Shown here in pieces: positions 15,986 through 24,202 of a DNA stretch of 32,689 bases; positions within the stretch are counted from its first letter, which is position 1; every line of letters begins with the position of its first letter. The DNA is from Thermomicrobiales bacterium (GTDB taxonomy: Bacteria > Chloroflexota > Chloroflexia > Thermomicrobiales > UBA6265). The stretch covers positions 1-32,689 of the forward strand of contig JAWKPF010000041.1 of the NCBI GenBank assembly GCA_041390825.1. The letters are read 5' to 3'. A program made the translations under genes and the position numbers. Under the pieces are notes generated by a model. It worked only from the letters and a program-made list of their open reading frames with translations, made no database searches and was not told the DNA's origin.

Positions 15986-17686
15986 TTGCTCGCGCTCCCA
16001 TCGATGGAGCATCTGCAGGACACCAGCCGAACCGTGACCGAATATCACCGAATCGCTCTCATTGGTTTCAGTGGGACTGGCAAAACCACCACCAGCAGGA
16101 TTCTCGCAGATCGCCTCGGCTGGGAGGTGATCGACTTGGATGTCGCGCTCGAAGAGGAATACGGCAAGACGATTCCGGAGATCTTCGCGCAGGATGGTGA
16201 AGTTGCGTTTCGCCAGTCAGAGCGCGCTCAGCTGGCGCGGGCACTGAGCAGGGAGCGCGTCGTCATCTCGACAGGTGGCGGCGCGCCAGCGTCCGACGAC
16301 GCATGGACTCCTGATCTGCTCGGTGGTCCGGAAACGCTGACCGTCACGCTCGACGCCCGCCCAGAAACGATCCACGCACGGCTGGCAGCGCAACAGATCC
16401 GCGAGGGAAGCGCGTTCGCACGACCGATGCTGGCAGGCGACGATCCCATCGGCCGCATTGCTTCCCTCAAGTCCTCTCGTCTCGGCTATTACGACCGCTC
16501 GGCAGTCACGTTTCCGGTCGATCGCCATTCGGCGATCGATGTGGCCCACGCGATCCATTCGCTTCTCCCGAACGATGGAGAGCTCATTCCCTCGGTGACA
16601 TTGGATGCCGCGTCTGGATCGTCCGAAATCTTCATCGAACCGGGCATCCGACATGCTGCCGGTGAGCTGATCCGCCACCGTTGGACAAAGTCAAAGCGCG
16701 TCTGGATCCTCAGCGATGACAATGTCGACGCAGCGCATGGGTCAGAGATCGCGGACATCCTCGAACGATCAGGCTTGGCTGCCGAACGGCTGACCGTCCC
16801 TCCCGGCGAATCGAGCAAGCGTATTGGCGGCGCCGAATCGCTCTACGACCGAATGCTCGGCGGCCACATCGAGCGAAGCGATCTCGTGCTGGCGCTGGGC
16901 GGCGGGGTCGTCGGGGACCTGGCCGGATTCGTGGCCGCCACCGTCTTGCGAGGTGTGGGATTCGTGCAGATGCCCACGTCGCTGCTGGCAATGGTCGACT
17001 CGAGTGTGGGCGGCAAGACCGGCATCAATCACACGGCCGGGAAGAACCTCATCGGAGCGTTCTATCAACCTCCGCTCGTGTTGATCGACCCGCACTTTCT
17101 GCAGACCCTGCCACCGCGCGAGCTTCGGCAGGGATGGGCCGAGGTCGTCAAGCATGCCATCATCCAGCCTTCGACCCCGAACGGCGAAGCCGCCGACCTG
17201 GAAGAATTCCTGAACCGAAATCGCCGGCAGCTGCTCGGGTTGCAAGAACCTGCGCTGACGTACGCACTCCGCCGCAATGTGGCGCTCAAGAGCCGCGTCG
17301 TCGAAGCGGATGAGCGGGAAAGCGGCGTTCGGGCGTATCTCAACTTCGGGCACACGATTGGCCACGCGATCGAAGCCAGCGACTACGAGTACATGCATGG
17401 CGAAGCGGTTTCGATCGGAATGCAGGCCGCGAGCCAGCTCTCCGTGCGGGAAGGACGGGTTGCCCTTGAGCGGGCAGCCGAAATCGCCATGCTGGCGGAA
17501 GCCTATGGACTGCCGACCAGCGGTGATTTCGATCCTGTCAGAGTGATCGAGCTGCTCGGCAGCGACAAGAAACGGGTGAGCGGCAAGACCAGCTGGGTTC
17601 TTCTCGTCGCGCAAGGCGGGGTATCGATTTCACGCGATGTACCGGAAGAGCATGTGCGCGCGGCGATCGAGTCAGTCCGCTGCTGA
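15986..17686 (+). CDS. aroKB: Fused shikimate kinase / 3-dehydroquinate synthase
   Basis: This bifunctional 566-residue enzyme acts in the shikimate pathway. Residues about 22-190 are shikimate kinase: Walker A GFSGTGKT at 27-34, the Asp pair in VIDLDVAL, and the STGGGAP motif near 96-101. Residues about 210-566 are 3-dehydroquinate synthase, which cyclises DAHP with NAD and a divalent metal. GGGVVGDLAGFVAAT, the PTSLLAMVDSSVGGKTGIN block, and the metal-binding segments GWAEVVKHA, NFGHTIGHA and MHGEAVSIG are all there. The two reactions are not consecutive, so the fusion gives co-expression rather than direct hand-over. TTG 15986 is used because AGGG lies 7 nt before it; ATG 16004 has no such site. 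Confidence 0.93.
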   Translation: MLALPSMEHLQDTSRTVTEYHRIALIGFSGTGKTTTSRILADRLGWEVIDLDVALEEEYGKTIPEIFAQDGEVAFRQSERAQLARALSRERVVISTGGGAPASDDAWTPDLLGGPETLTVTLDARPETIHARLAAQQIREGSAFARPMLAGDDPIGRIASLKSSRLGYYDRSAVTFPVDRHSAIDVAHAIHSLLPNDGELIPSVTLDAASGSSEIFIEPGIRHAAGELIRHRWTKSKRVWILSDDNVDAAHGSEIADILERSGLAAERLTVPPGESSKRIGGAESLYDRMLGGHIERSDLVLALGGGVVGDLAGFVAATVLRGVGFVQMPTSLLAMVDSSVGGKTGINHTAGKNLIGAFYQPPLVLIDPHFLQTLPPRELRQGWAEVVKHAIIQPSTPNGEAADLEEFLNRNRRQLLGLQEPALTYALRRNVALKSRVVEADERESGVRAYLNFGHTIGHAIEASDYEYMHGEAVSIGMQAASQLSVREGRVALERAAEIAMLAEAYGLPTSGDFDPVRVIELLGSDKKRVSGKTSWVLLVAQGGVSISRDVPEEHVRAAIESVRC

Positions 17687-17747
17687 GTTGCTTCGAAATG
17701 CGCGCCCTCGACAGCCGATGACAAAGCCAAAAAGAACCTGAAGATCG

Positions 17748-17776
17748 TTGACGGGGAACAGTACGCGACCCATAAT
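17748..17776 (+). promoter_or_regulatory. Sigma-70-type promoter of the second peptide ABC operon
   Basis: TTGACG at 17748-17753 and CATAAT at 17771-17776 are each five-of-six matches to consensus and are separated by exactly 17 nt. Transcription would begin near 17783, leaving a leader of about 150 nt before the binding-protein start. The leader contains a hairpin (CGCCGGC at 17888-17894 with GCCGGCG at 17900-17906). Confidence 0.7.
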
Positions 17777-17932
17777 GTCCCCGACTTCGACGCAAGCGCC
17801 ATATTGGTACGACCGCTGCCCCGCCGGTTCTGGCTGTGGAAAGCTCGGTCGACAGGAGCCAGATGGCGCAGTGCCGCGAGTCTTTGACGCCGGCGCCGTG
17901 CCGGCGGATCGTCACGAACGAGGTGAACGCGC

Positions 17933-19696
17933 ATGTCCGAGTCCCGGATTACCAATCTCGTTACCCGAGTCCAGGAAGGCGAGCTCAATCGCCGCGATTT
18001 CTTGATCAAGGCTGGCGCGGCCGGCATGACGGCGACCATGTTGTCCAGCATGCTGGTCGACCGTGCAATGGCGGCGCCGAGCGGGGGAACATCCCGGTAC
18101 ATCGTCAACCAGATCGATGCAAAGACGCTGGTCATTGCCGACACGATCTCCGGCGGTGACTGGCTCACCCTCGATCCGGCCTGGTATTACGAGATCAATC
18201 CCACGATGGCGATGTTCGTCATCTACGAACCGCTCTACTATTCGCCGGATGGGTCCGACCCCACTGCCATCCAGCCGCTGCTGGCCGATGGCATGCCAGC
18301 GCTGAGCGACGATCTGCTGACCGCCACGGTCAAACTCCGCCAGGACATCACCTTCGCCAACACTGGCAACCCGATGACCGCGGACGATGTCATCTTCTCC
18401 TTCAACCGCCTGGCTGCGACGCAGTTCCAGCCGTCATTCCTTGCGACCGACTACTGGACCGAGGTGAAGAAGGTCGACGACTACACCATCGAGTTCACAT
18501 TGGCGGCTCCGAACTCAGGTCTCGCTGCCGTGCTCTCTTCGACGCCTCTGTCGATCACCGACAGCAAGCAAGTGATGGAGTTTGGCGGCACTACCGACAA
18601 GCCAACGTATGCCGACGACGCGACCGACGACGAGAAGGCAGCCGATGCCAGCATCATCGCCAATAAGGACGCGCAAGAGCTGATCAACAACACCTCAGTG
18701 GGCACGGGTCCCTATGTGGTCGACCAGTGGGATCTGACGAGCTCGGTCATTCTCGTCGCGAACCCGAACTATTGGGGCGAGCCGCCGAAGTTCGACCAGA
18801 TCATCTTCACGAACGTCACGGAGGCCAACGCCCAGTTGCAGGCCGTTCAGACCGGCGATGCGGACATAGCCTATTCGCTCAACCCGGATAGCGCCGCCTC
18901 GGTGCAGGAAGACCCCAATCTCCAGCTGATCGAGGGTCCGACCCTGGCGCTGCAATATCTGGCGATGAATCTGAACCCCGAGCGCGGCGGCGCAGTATCG
19001 AACCCGCAGGTGCGCCAGGCGATCGCCCACGCAATCAACTACCAGTCGATTATCGACAACATCCTGCTTGGCGCCGGTGTCCGGCCCGCGCTGCCGATTC
19101 CGCTGCCGCTTCCGGGGTCCGAGGCTATGCTCGAGTTCGCGTACCAGTACGATCTGGCAAAGGCGCAGGAGCTTTGGGACGCCTCTGGTGTCGGCGAGCA
19201 GGAAATCGAGATCACCTATGACTCGGACAGCGTGGGTGAAGGCGGTGTGAACCTCGAAACGCTGGCCACCGCGGTCAAGGCGGATATCGAAGCGATCAAC
19301 GGGGCCAAAGTTGTCTTGGCTCCCCTCCCTGGAACCGAGCGCATCGGGAACTACCGAAACAAGGACTTCCAGGCAACGATCTCTCCCTGGACTCCAGACT
19401 ATCCGGACGTCGACACGTATGCCACTCCGTTCTTCCGCTCCGAAACAGCGGCGGCGGCCCGCGTCGGCTATTCGAACCCGGAAGTCGATGCGCTCCTGGA
19501 TCAGGGATTGGCGGAGACCGATCCGGCCAAGCGTGAAGAGATCTACCTGCAGATCCAACAGCTGGTCCTGCCAGACACCCCGTATGTGGTGCTGTACCAG
19601 CCGATCGACCGAAAGCCGGCGAATGTCGCGGTTCAGGATGTGACGGTGCACCCGATGTACATCCTCAATCTGCGCAACGGGAGCAAGACCGAGTAG
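17933..19696 (+). CDS. Peptide/nickel-type ABC transporter substrate-binding protein (solute-binding family 5)
   Basis: This 587-residue exported binding protein serves the permeases encoded downstream. Its N-terminus is a good Tat-type signal: the twin arginine at residues 20-21 in LNRRDFLIKAG, a hydrophobic stretch, and an AMA cleavage site near residue 47. There is no lipobox. Family-5 features include FANTGNPMTADDVIFSFNR, the SVGTGPYVVDQWD motif, NPNYWGEPPKF and VRQAIAHAINYQSIIDNIL. It is only distantly similar to the binding protein at 4039-5892, so the two systems probably take different solutes. The start is ATG 17933 with AGGTGA upstream. A strong hairpin follows the stop. Confidence 0.92.
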   Translation: MSESRITNLVTRVQEGELNRRDFLIKAGAAGMTATMLSSMLVDRAMAAPSGGTSRYIVNQIDAKTLVIADTISGGDWLTLDPAWYYEINPTMAMFVIYEPLYYSPDGSDPTAIQPLLADGMPALSDDLLTATVKLRQDITFANTGNPMTADDVIFSFNRLAATQFQPSFLATDYWTEVKKVDDYTIEFTLAAPNSGLAAVLSSTPLSITDSKQVMEFGGTTDKPTYADDATDDEKAADASIIANKDAQELINNTSVGTGPYVVDQWDLTSSVILVANPNYWGEPPKFDQIIFTNVTEANAQLQAVQTGDADIAYSLNPDSAASVQEDPNLQLIEGPTLALQYLAMNLNPERGGAVSNPQVRQAIAHAINYQSIIDNILLGAGVRPALPIPLPLPGSEAMLEFAYQYDLAKAQELWDASGVGEQEIEITYDSDSVGEGGVNLETLATAVKADIEAINGAKVVLAPLPGTERIGNYRNKDFQATISPWTPDYPDVDTYATPFFRSETAAAARVGYSNPEVDALLDQGLAETDPAKREEIYLQIQQLVLPDTPYVVLYQPIDRKPANVAVQDVTVHPMYILNLRNGSKTE

Positions 19697-19789
19697 GTTC
19701 TCGCATCGGCGAGGACCATCGGTGGACTTGCGGCAGGACGGGCAACGGCGCTTGTTGCCCGTCCTGCTCATCTTCGAAGCAGCGAGAAC
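19697..19789 (+). promoter_or_regulatory. Nested stem-loop between binding-protein and permease genes
   Basis: A perfect 14-bp stem (19733-19746 with 19754-19767, 7-nt loop) lies in the 106-nt gap after the binding-protein gene. An outer 8-bp pair, GTTCTCGC at 19697-19704 with GCGAGAAC at 19782-19789, encloses it. No T-run follows, so an RNA-stabilising or attenuating role is more likely than full termination. The permease start is 13 nt beyond the outer arm. Confidence 0.6.
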
Positions 19790-19802
19790 GTAGGGAAAGC
19801 GC

Positions 19803-20822
19803 ATGGGCCTTTGGAGATACATCGCATACCGCTTCGTTCAGGCGCTGGTTGTGCTCTTCTTCGTCAGTATCGCCACGTTCGTCTTGATGCACGCCGTTCC
19901 GGGAGACCCACTCAACGCTGTCATTGGTGAACGGCAGGCGGACCGGCCCGAGGTGCGCGCGACGCTGGAGCGCCAATACGGCCTCGACAAGCCGCTGCCT
20001 GTGCAATATGTCTACTATGTCAAGAACCTTTTGCGCGGCGACATGGGCACGACCATTACCGACCGCAAAGATGTTCGCGAGGAGCTCGGGAAAGTCGTTC
20101 CCGCCACAATGGAGCTGGCGTTCGCCGCCATGCTCTTTGCGATCGCCGTCGGCGTGCCGCTCGGCATCATCGCGGCGGTGAAGCAAGGAAAGTGGCCAGA
20201 CCATCTCGCGCGGTTCATATCCCTGATCGGCACCTCCATCCCCGTCTTTTGGCTCGGACTGCTGCTGGCATATCTGGTCACCTACCGGTGGCAGATCCTG
20301 CCCAGATCCGGCCAGCTCGATGTGGGCATGCGTAAACCTCCGCATGTCACCGGTTTCATCTCTGTCGATTCCCTGTTGGCTGGTCAGACGGACACCTTCT
20401 GGAGCTTCAGCCAGCACATCATCTTGCCGGCGATCGTGCTGGGCGCGTTCGCAATGGGGATCATCTCCCGCATGCTGCGCTCGTCGCTGGTCGCCGCTCT
20501 GAATGACGACTATGTTCGAACGGCGCGCGCCAAGGGCGTCAGCGAATACAGCGTGGTTCGCAGGCACGCGCTCCGCAACGCGATGATCCCGACCATCACG
20601 GTCATCGGGCTCACATTCGCCAGTCTGCTGGCCGGAGCCGTGCTCACCGAGACGATTTTCTCCTGGCCCGGTTTGGGGCAGTTCGCAGTCCGCATGGCGC
20701 TGAAGCTGGACTATCCAGGCCTCATCGGCGTGACGCTGGTGGTGGCAGTGGTGTACATCATCATCAACTTCCTGGTCGATGTCTTGTACGGCATCCTCGA
20801 CCCACGCATCCGGATCGGGTAG
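19803..20822 (+). CDS. Dipeptide/nickel-type ABC transporter permease, DppB family
   Basis: This 339-residue membrane subunit is the channel partner of the next gene. The N-terminus IAYRFVQALVVLFFVSIATF, the LDKPLPVQY segment, the NDDYVRTARAKG loop that contacts the ATPase, and the ending YGILDPRIRIG place it in the DppB family. ATG 19803 follows TAGGGAAAGCGC, whose AGGGA makes a fair ribosome-binding site. It lies 9 nt before the DppC gene. The operon has no ATP-binding gene in the window, so the ATPases must be encoded elsewhere or be shared with another transporter. Confidence 0.93.
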   Translation: MGLWRYIAYRFVQALVVLFFVSIATFVLMHAVPGDPLNAVIGERQADRPEVRATLERQYGLDKPLPVQYVYYVKNLLRGDMGTTITDRKDVREELGKVVPATMELAFAAMLFAIAVGVPLGIIAAVKQGKWPDHLARFISLIGTSIPVFWLGLLLAYLVTYRWQILPRSGQLDVGMRKPPHVTGFISVDSLLAGQTDTFWSFSQHIILPAIVLGAFAMGIISRMLRSSLVAALNDDYVRTARAKGVSEYSVVRRHALRNAMIPTITVIGLTFASLLAGAVLTETIFSWPGLGQFAVRMALKLDYPGLIGVTLVVAVVYIIINFLVDVLYGILDPRIRIG

Positions 20823-20831
20823 TTCGCAGCC

Positions 20832-21743
20832 ATGGCATCGGTGACAACCGCGGTCTCCACCGTCGAAATTGCCGAAATGGGAACGATGCCCAAGCATCGC
20901 TCCCAGCTCAGCATGGTGCTCTACACCCTCAGACGAGAACCAGTGGCGATGATCGGATTCCTGATCGTTGCCGGATGGCTCTTGCTCGCGCTGATCGCCC
21001 CGATCTTGCCGCTGGAAGATCCCAACTTCGTGCAGATGGACCGTAAGCTGCAAGCACCATCCTGGAGTCACCCATTCGGCACGGACGACGTCGGGCGCGA
21101 TCTCGTGAGCCGCGTTATCTACGCGTCGCGTGTATCGGTGCCGGCCGGCATCCTCGTCGTGGCGATCACGGTAGTTATCGGTTGCACCATCGGCGCCATT
21201 GCGGGGTTTGCAGGCGGCAAGCTCGACACCCTCATCATGCGTATCTGCGATGCCGTGCTCTCGTTTCCGTCGATCATTCTGGCGATGGCGATCGCGGCCG
21301 CCCGTGGCGGTCCAGGTCTCTCGAATGCCATGATCGCGGTGATCCTCGTGCTTTGGCCGGAATATGCGCGGCTCATGCGCGGACAAGTGCTCACCATCAA
21401 GGAAAACGAGTTCGTGACCGCGGCCAAGTCCGTCGGCGTGTCGGGGCCACGCGTGCTCTTCCGGCATATCTTGCCGAGCACCGACGCACCCATTGTGGTC
21501 AAGGCAACCCTCGACGTCGGCGCAGCCATCGTCCTTACAGCCGGCTTGAGCTTCATCGGGATCGGCGCCGTTCCTCCCACCGCTGAATGGGGAGCCATGG
21601 TCAACCAGGGCGCCAAGATCGGTCTGCAATACTGGTGGTATTCGACCTTCCCCGGGCTGGCGATCCTGACGGTCGTCATGGGTCTGAACTTCTTTGGCGA
21701 TGGATTGCGCGATGCGCTCGACCCTCGACGTCGACACCGTTGA
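20832..21743 (+). CDS. Dipeptide/nickel-type ABC transporter permease, DppC family
   Basis: This 303-residue permease has the DppC layout: a hydrophilic N-terminus, a first helix in AMIGFLIVAGWLLLALIAPI, the HPFGTDDVGRDLVSRV motif after it, the EAA-type loop FVTAAKSVGVSG, and the FIGIGAVPPTAEWG motif. The end GDGLRDALDPR is typical. ATG 20832 is taken as start; an ATG at 20877 is a shorter alternative. The stop TGA overlaps the TTG start of the following YbaK-type gene by 3 nt within TTGA, suggesting coupled translation of an unrelated function. Confidence 0.93.
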   Translation: MASVTTAVSTVEIAEMGTMPKHRSQLSMVLYTLRREPVAMIGFLIVAGWLLLALIAPILPLEDPNFVQMDRKLQAPSWSHPFGTDDVGRDLVSRVIYASRVSVPAGILVVAITVVIGCTIGAIAGFAGGKLDTLIMRICDAVLSFPSIILAMAIAAARGGPGLSNAMIAVILVLWPEYARLMRGQVLTIKENEFVTAAKSVGVSGPRVLFRHILPSTDAPIVVKATLDVGAAIVLTAGLSFIGIGAVPPTAEWGAMVNQGAKIGLQYWWYSTFPGLAILTVVMGLNFFGDGLRDALDPRRRHR

Positions 21744-22225
21744 GCAGCCCAGGTACCAGCCGCGTTCAAGCGGTCATCGATCGCCTCGACCTCGATGCGG
21801 AGCTCATTTCCACACCCCAGGGAGTTCCGACTGTCGAAGCAGCTGCGGCGGCGCTCGGCGTTGCGGCAGATCGCATCATCAAGACACTGGTCTTCATTGG
21901 CCCTGCCGGTGAGCTGGTCGTTGCAATTGCTTGTGGCGCCGACAAGGTCGATCGGCACAAGCTTGCCGAAGCAGCCAGCCTCCCGAAAGTCCGTATTGCT
22001 CCTCCCGAGGATGTTCGCTCCACCACTGGCTATCCCGCTGGCGGTGTCGCGCCGATCGATCTCCCGGAGGATGCAATCGTGGTGGTCGATGCAGCGGTTG
22101 CCGGGCAGGCTGAGCTCTACGGTGGTTCGGGGGACGACCTGCATATGCTGCGCATCCAAAGCGCCGATATCGTTCGTCTGAATCGGGCAACGATCGCCCG
22201 GATTCTCCGCGATCCGGACCCGTAG
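21740..22225 (+). CDS. YbaK/ProX-type aminoacyl-tRNA deacylase
   Basis: This single-domain protein of about 161 residues belongs to the YbaK/EbsC family, which hydrolyses mischarged tRNAs in trans (Cys-tRNAPro, Ala-tRNAPro and similar). The conserved lysine is present at about residue 48 in RIIKTLVFIG, followed by ACGADKVDRHKLAEAAS, VRSTTGYPAGGVAPID and the end pattern VDAAVAGQAELYGGSGDDLHML. The open frame runs far upstream inside dppC, but that part is a shadow. TTG 21740, overlapping the dppC stop, is the only start placed correctly before the conserved domain. There is no clear ribosome-binding site, in keeping with translational coupling. Which amino acid it edits cannot be told. Confidence 0.8.
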   Translation: MSSPGTSRVQAVIDRLDLDAELISTPQGVPTVEAAAAALGVAADRIIKTLVFIGPAGELVVAIACGADKVDRHKLAEAASLPKVRIAPPEDVRSTTGYPAGGVAPIDLPEDAIVVVDAAVAGQAELYGGSGDDLHMLRIQSADIVRLNRATIARILRDPDP

Positions 22226-22268
22226 TCACCCCGTACCCAATCTGCGCCATACTTACCGGCTGAACGAC

Positions 22269-22288
22269 GCCGGGCGGCACCGCCCGGC
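22269..22288 (+). promoter_or_regulatory. GC-rich hairpin upstream of ychF
   Basis: A perfect 9-bp inverted repeat, GCCGGGCGG at 22269-22277 and CCGCCCGGC at 22280-22288, lies between the YbaK-type gene and ychF. No T-run follows on either strand, so it is not a typical terminator. It may shape the ychF leader. Confidence 0.4.
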
Positions 22289-22318
22289 CGCGCCAGCCTG
22301 GACGGAGATTTCGCCAAC

Positions 22319-23428
22319 GTGACCACCAAACTCGTGATCATCGGCTTGCCCAGCTCCGGCAAGTCGACGGTCTTCAATGCCCTGTCTCGCTCCACGGCCG
22401 AAACTGGCTCGTTCGGCGGCGATGACGAACCGAACCTGGCTACCGTCAAGGTGCCCGACCAGCGGCTCGATACCCTGACCGAGCTCTTTCAGCCCCAGCG
22501 CCGTGTCCCAGCCGACGTGCAGTATCTGGATGTGCGTGGCATCGACAAGGGCGTTTCCGAACAGGGGATGAGCGGCCAGCTGCTTGGTCACCTGAGTCAG
22601 GGCGATGCGCTCGTGCACGTGGTGCGCGCGTTCGAAGATGAATCGACTCCCCATCCAGAGGGATCGGTCGATCCGGCTCGCGACATCGAGACCATGAATC
22701 TCGAGCTCGCCTTTTCCGATCTCGCCGTTGTCGACAAACGCCTGCAACGCGTCGTGCAGCAACTGCCCAAGATGAAGGGAACCGAACAAGAGGCATACGA
22801 ACGCGAGCAGAAGCTGATGGAGCGACTGAAGGCTACGCTGGAAGCCGATACCCCGCTCCGGGAGATCGTCGATGAGCTCGAGGAAGAGGATCGCAAGCTC
22901 CTGCGTGGGTTTGGTCTACTGACGATCAAGCCGCTGCTGATCCTGGTCAACCTCGGGGAGGGCCAGCTTGGCGAAACGGGTGACCAACTCATCGAGAAAT
23001 TGCGCGAGCAATTCGCCGCCCCAGGCGTGGCGATCGACGGTTTGGCCGGACAGATCGAGATGGAAATCGGGCAGCTCGAAGCAGAGGATGCCGCCGTCTT
23101 CATGGAGGACCTGGGCATCGACGAATCGAGCCGCGACCGAATCATCCGGGTTTCCTTCGAGCTTCTTGGCCTCATGCCCTTTTTCACCGTTGGCCCGGAC
23201 GAGTGTCGTGCCTGGACGATACGACGCGGAACGCCCGCGGTCGAAGCAGCGGGCGCGATTCACTCCGACATTCAGCGCGGGTTCATTCGGGCCGAGATCG
23301 TCGGGTATCAGGACCTGATCGATGCGGGCAGTCTCGCTGAAACAAAGAAGCGCGGAACGTTCCGGCGCGAAGGCAAGACCTACATCGTCGAGGACGGCGA
23401 TGTCATCAACTTCCTCTTCAACGTGTAG
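22319..23428 (+). CDS. ychF: YchF/Ola1-type ribosome-associated ATPase
   Basis: This 369-residue P-loop protein of the Obg-like family usually prefers ATP and binds ribosomes, with a role in stress and translation. The P-loop GLPSSGKST is at residues 9-17, the G3 segment LDVRG follows, and the G4 site is changed to VNLGE as in YchF, which explains ATP preference in the family. A coiled-coil insert lies around residues 140-195, and the C-terminal TGS-like domain ends in EGKTYIVEDGDVINFLFNV. The start is GTG 22319 with GGAG 11 nt upstream, a little far. It is followed 12 nt later by the DUF4272-like gene. Confidence 0.92.
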   Translation: MTTKLVIIGLPSSGKSTVFNALSRSTAETGSFGGDDEPNLATVKVPDQRLDTLTELFQPQRRVPADVQYLDVRGIDKGVSEQGMSGQLLGHLSQGDALVHVVRAFEDESTPHPEGSVDPARDIETMNLELAFSDLAVVDKRLQRVVQQLPKMKGTEQEAYEREQKLMERLKATLEADTPLREIVDELEEEDRKLLRGFGLLTIKPLLILVNLGEGQLGETGDQLIEKLREQFAAPGVAIDGLAGQIEMEIGQLEAEDAAVFMEDLGIDESSRDRIIRVSFELLGLMPFFTVGPDECRAWTIRRGTPAVEAAGAIHSDIQRGFIRAEIVGYQDLIDAGSLAETKKRGTFRREGKTYIVEDGDVINFLFNV

Positions 23429-23440
23429 GAGCAGGTCCTA

Positions 23441-24202
23441 ATGGATGCTATCGACGAGCAGGACGACTTCATAACCATCGATCTGCAGCCAAGAGCAGCC
23501 GTCGTCGACCGGCTGATCGTGCTGCGGGCACTCGTCGAACGGTCACTGCTGGAAGCAGTGGCCGAACAAGAGGGGCGCACCGACGAGGTGGAGGAGCGCC
23601 GTTTCGACCTGCTGGCTGAACTGCTTGCCGGGAGCGCCGGCGCGGCGCTAGCCCCCGAGGAACTGCAGATCTTCCAGACGCCAATCGGCCAGCTCCCCGA
23701 AGAGGAATCGACCCCGATGATCCTGGCGGCGGAAGCGTTCGGCGCCATCGGGCATGCGTGCGGGTTGATCCGCGAGCTGCCGCTTCCGCCTCTCCCCGTT
23801 GGCGCCGTCGAGGAGCTCCTCGAAGACATCCTGAATCTCGGGGTCGATGAGATCGAAGCCGGCACGCAGCTGCCGGGCGAGGAAGAAGCGGCCGCGTTGC
23901 TGGAAGTGATGGAGGTCGTCCACTGGCGGGTCGATGTCGAGTTCGGCGCGCGGCTGGAAGGGGGCGATCTGACCGCTGACGAACAGCAATCGATCGAACT
24001 GGTCGCCCGGGAAGCAGAAGCTTCCGGGCTGTTCCAGACCTACCCGAGCGGTGATCTGCGCATCGGCAGCAAGCCGGTGCGAAAATGGACCGACGAGGAG
24101 GTCGAGATGTACTACGTCGTCACGCTGCAGCAGCGCGACGCGCTCGCCTGGCTCTGCACCAGCGGTCAGGACTGGACCGTGATCTCCGACGCGGAGGAAT
24201 AG
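23441..24202 (+). CDS. Acidic DUF4272-like protein
   Basis: This 253-residue soluble protein of unknown function is rich in Glu and Leu. The order of blocks fits DUF4272: an early helix LIVLRALVERSLLEAV, the LAPEELQIF segment, AAEAFGAIGHACGL near 100, a central VMEVVHWRVDVEFGARL, and a C-terminal QQRDALAWLCTSGQDWTVI like the RHxALNWL...WD ending of that family. The match is by eye and needs a profile search. ATG 23441 has AGGAG 9 nt upstream overlapping the ychF stop, so the two are co-transcribed. Its last 37 nt overlap the 3' end of trpF on the other strand. Confidence 0.7.
   Translation: MDAIDEQDDFITIDLQPRAAVVDRLIVLRALVERSLLEAVAEQEGRTDEVEERRFDLLAELLAGSAGAALAPEELQIFQTPIGQLPEEESTPMILAAEAFGAIGHACGLIRELPLPPLPVGAVEELLEDILNLGVDEIEAGTQLPGEEEAAALLEVMEVVHWRVDVEFGARLEGGDLTADEQQSIELVAREAEASGLFQTYPSGDLRIGSKPVRKWTDEEVEMYYVVTLQQRDALAWLCTSGQDWTVISDAEE

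Noticed and set aside
16769..17614. 281-codon minus-strand frame inside aroKB
   Set aside because: No domain or start signal, and it lies fully within the conserved dehydroquinate synthase part.
17863..18159. Plus-strand frame with AGGAG 4 nt before its ATG in the leader of the second ABC operon
   Set aside because: The ribosome-binding site is good and a leader peptide cannot be excluded, but most of the frame overlaps the binding-protein gene in another phase and the product looks like a shadow.
19665..21737. 690-codon open frame on the minus strand across two permease genes
   Set aside because: It is antisense to the well-supported DppB and DppC genes; its product is rich in Asp, His, Arg and Gln with no recognisable domain, as expected for a GC-driven shadow frame.
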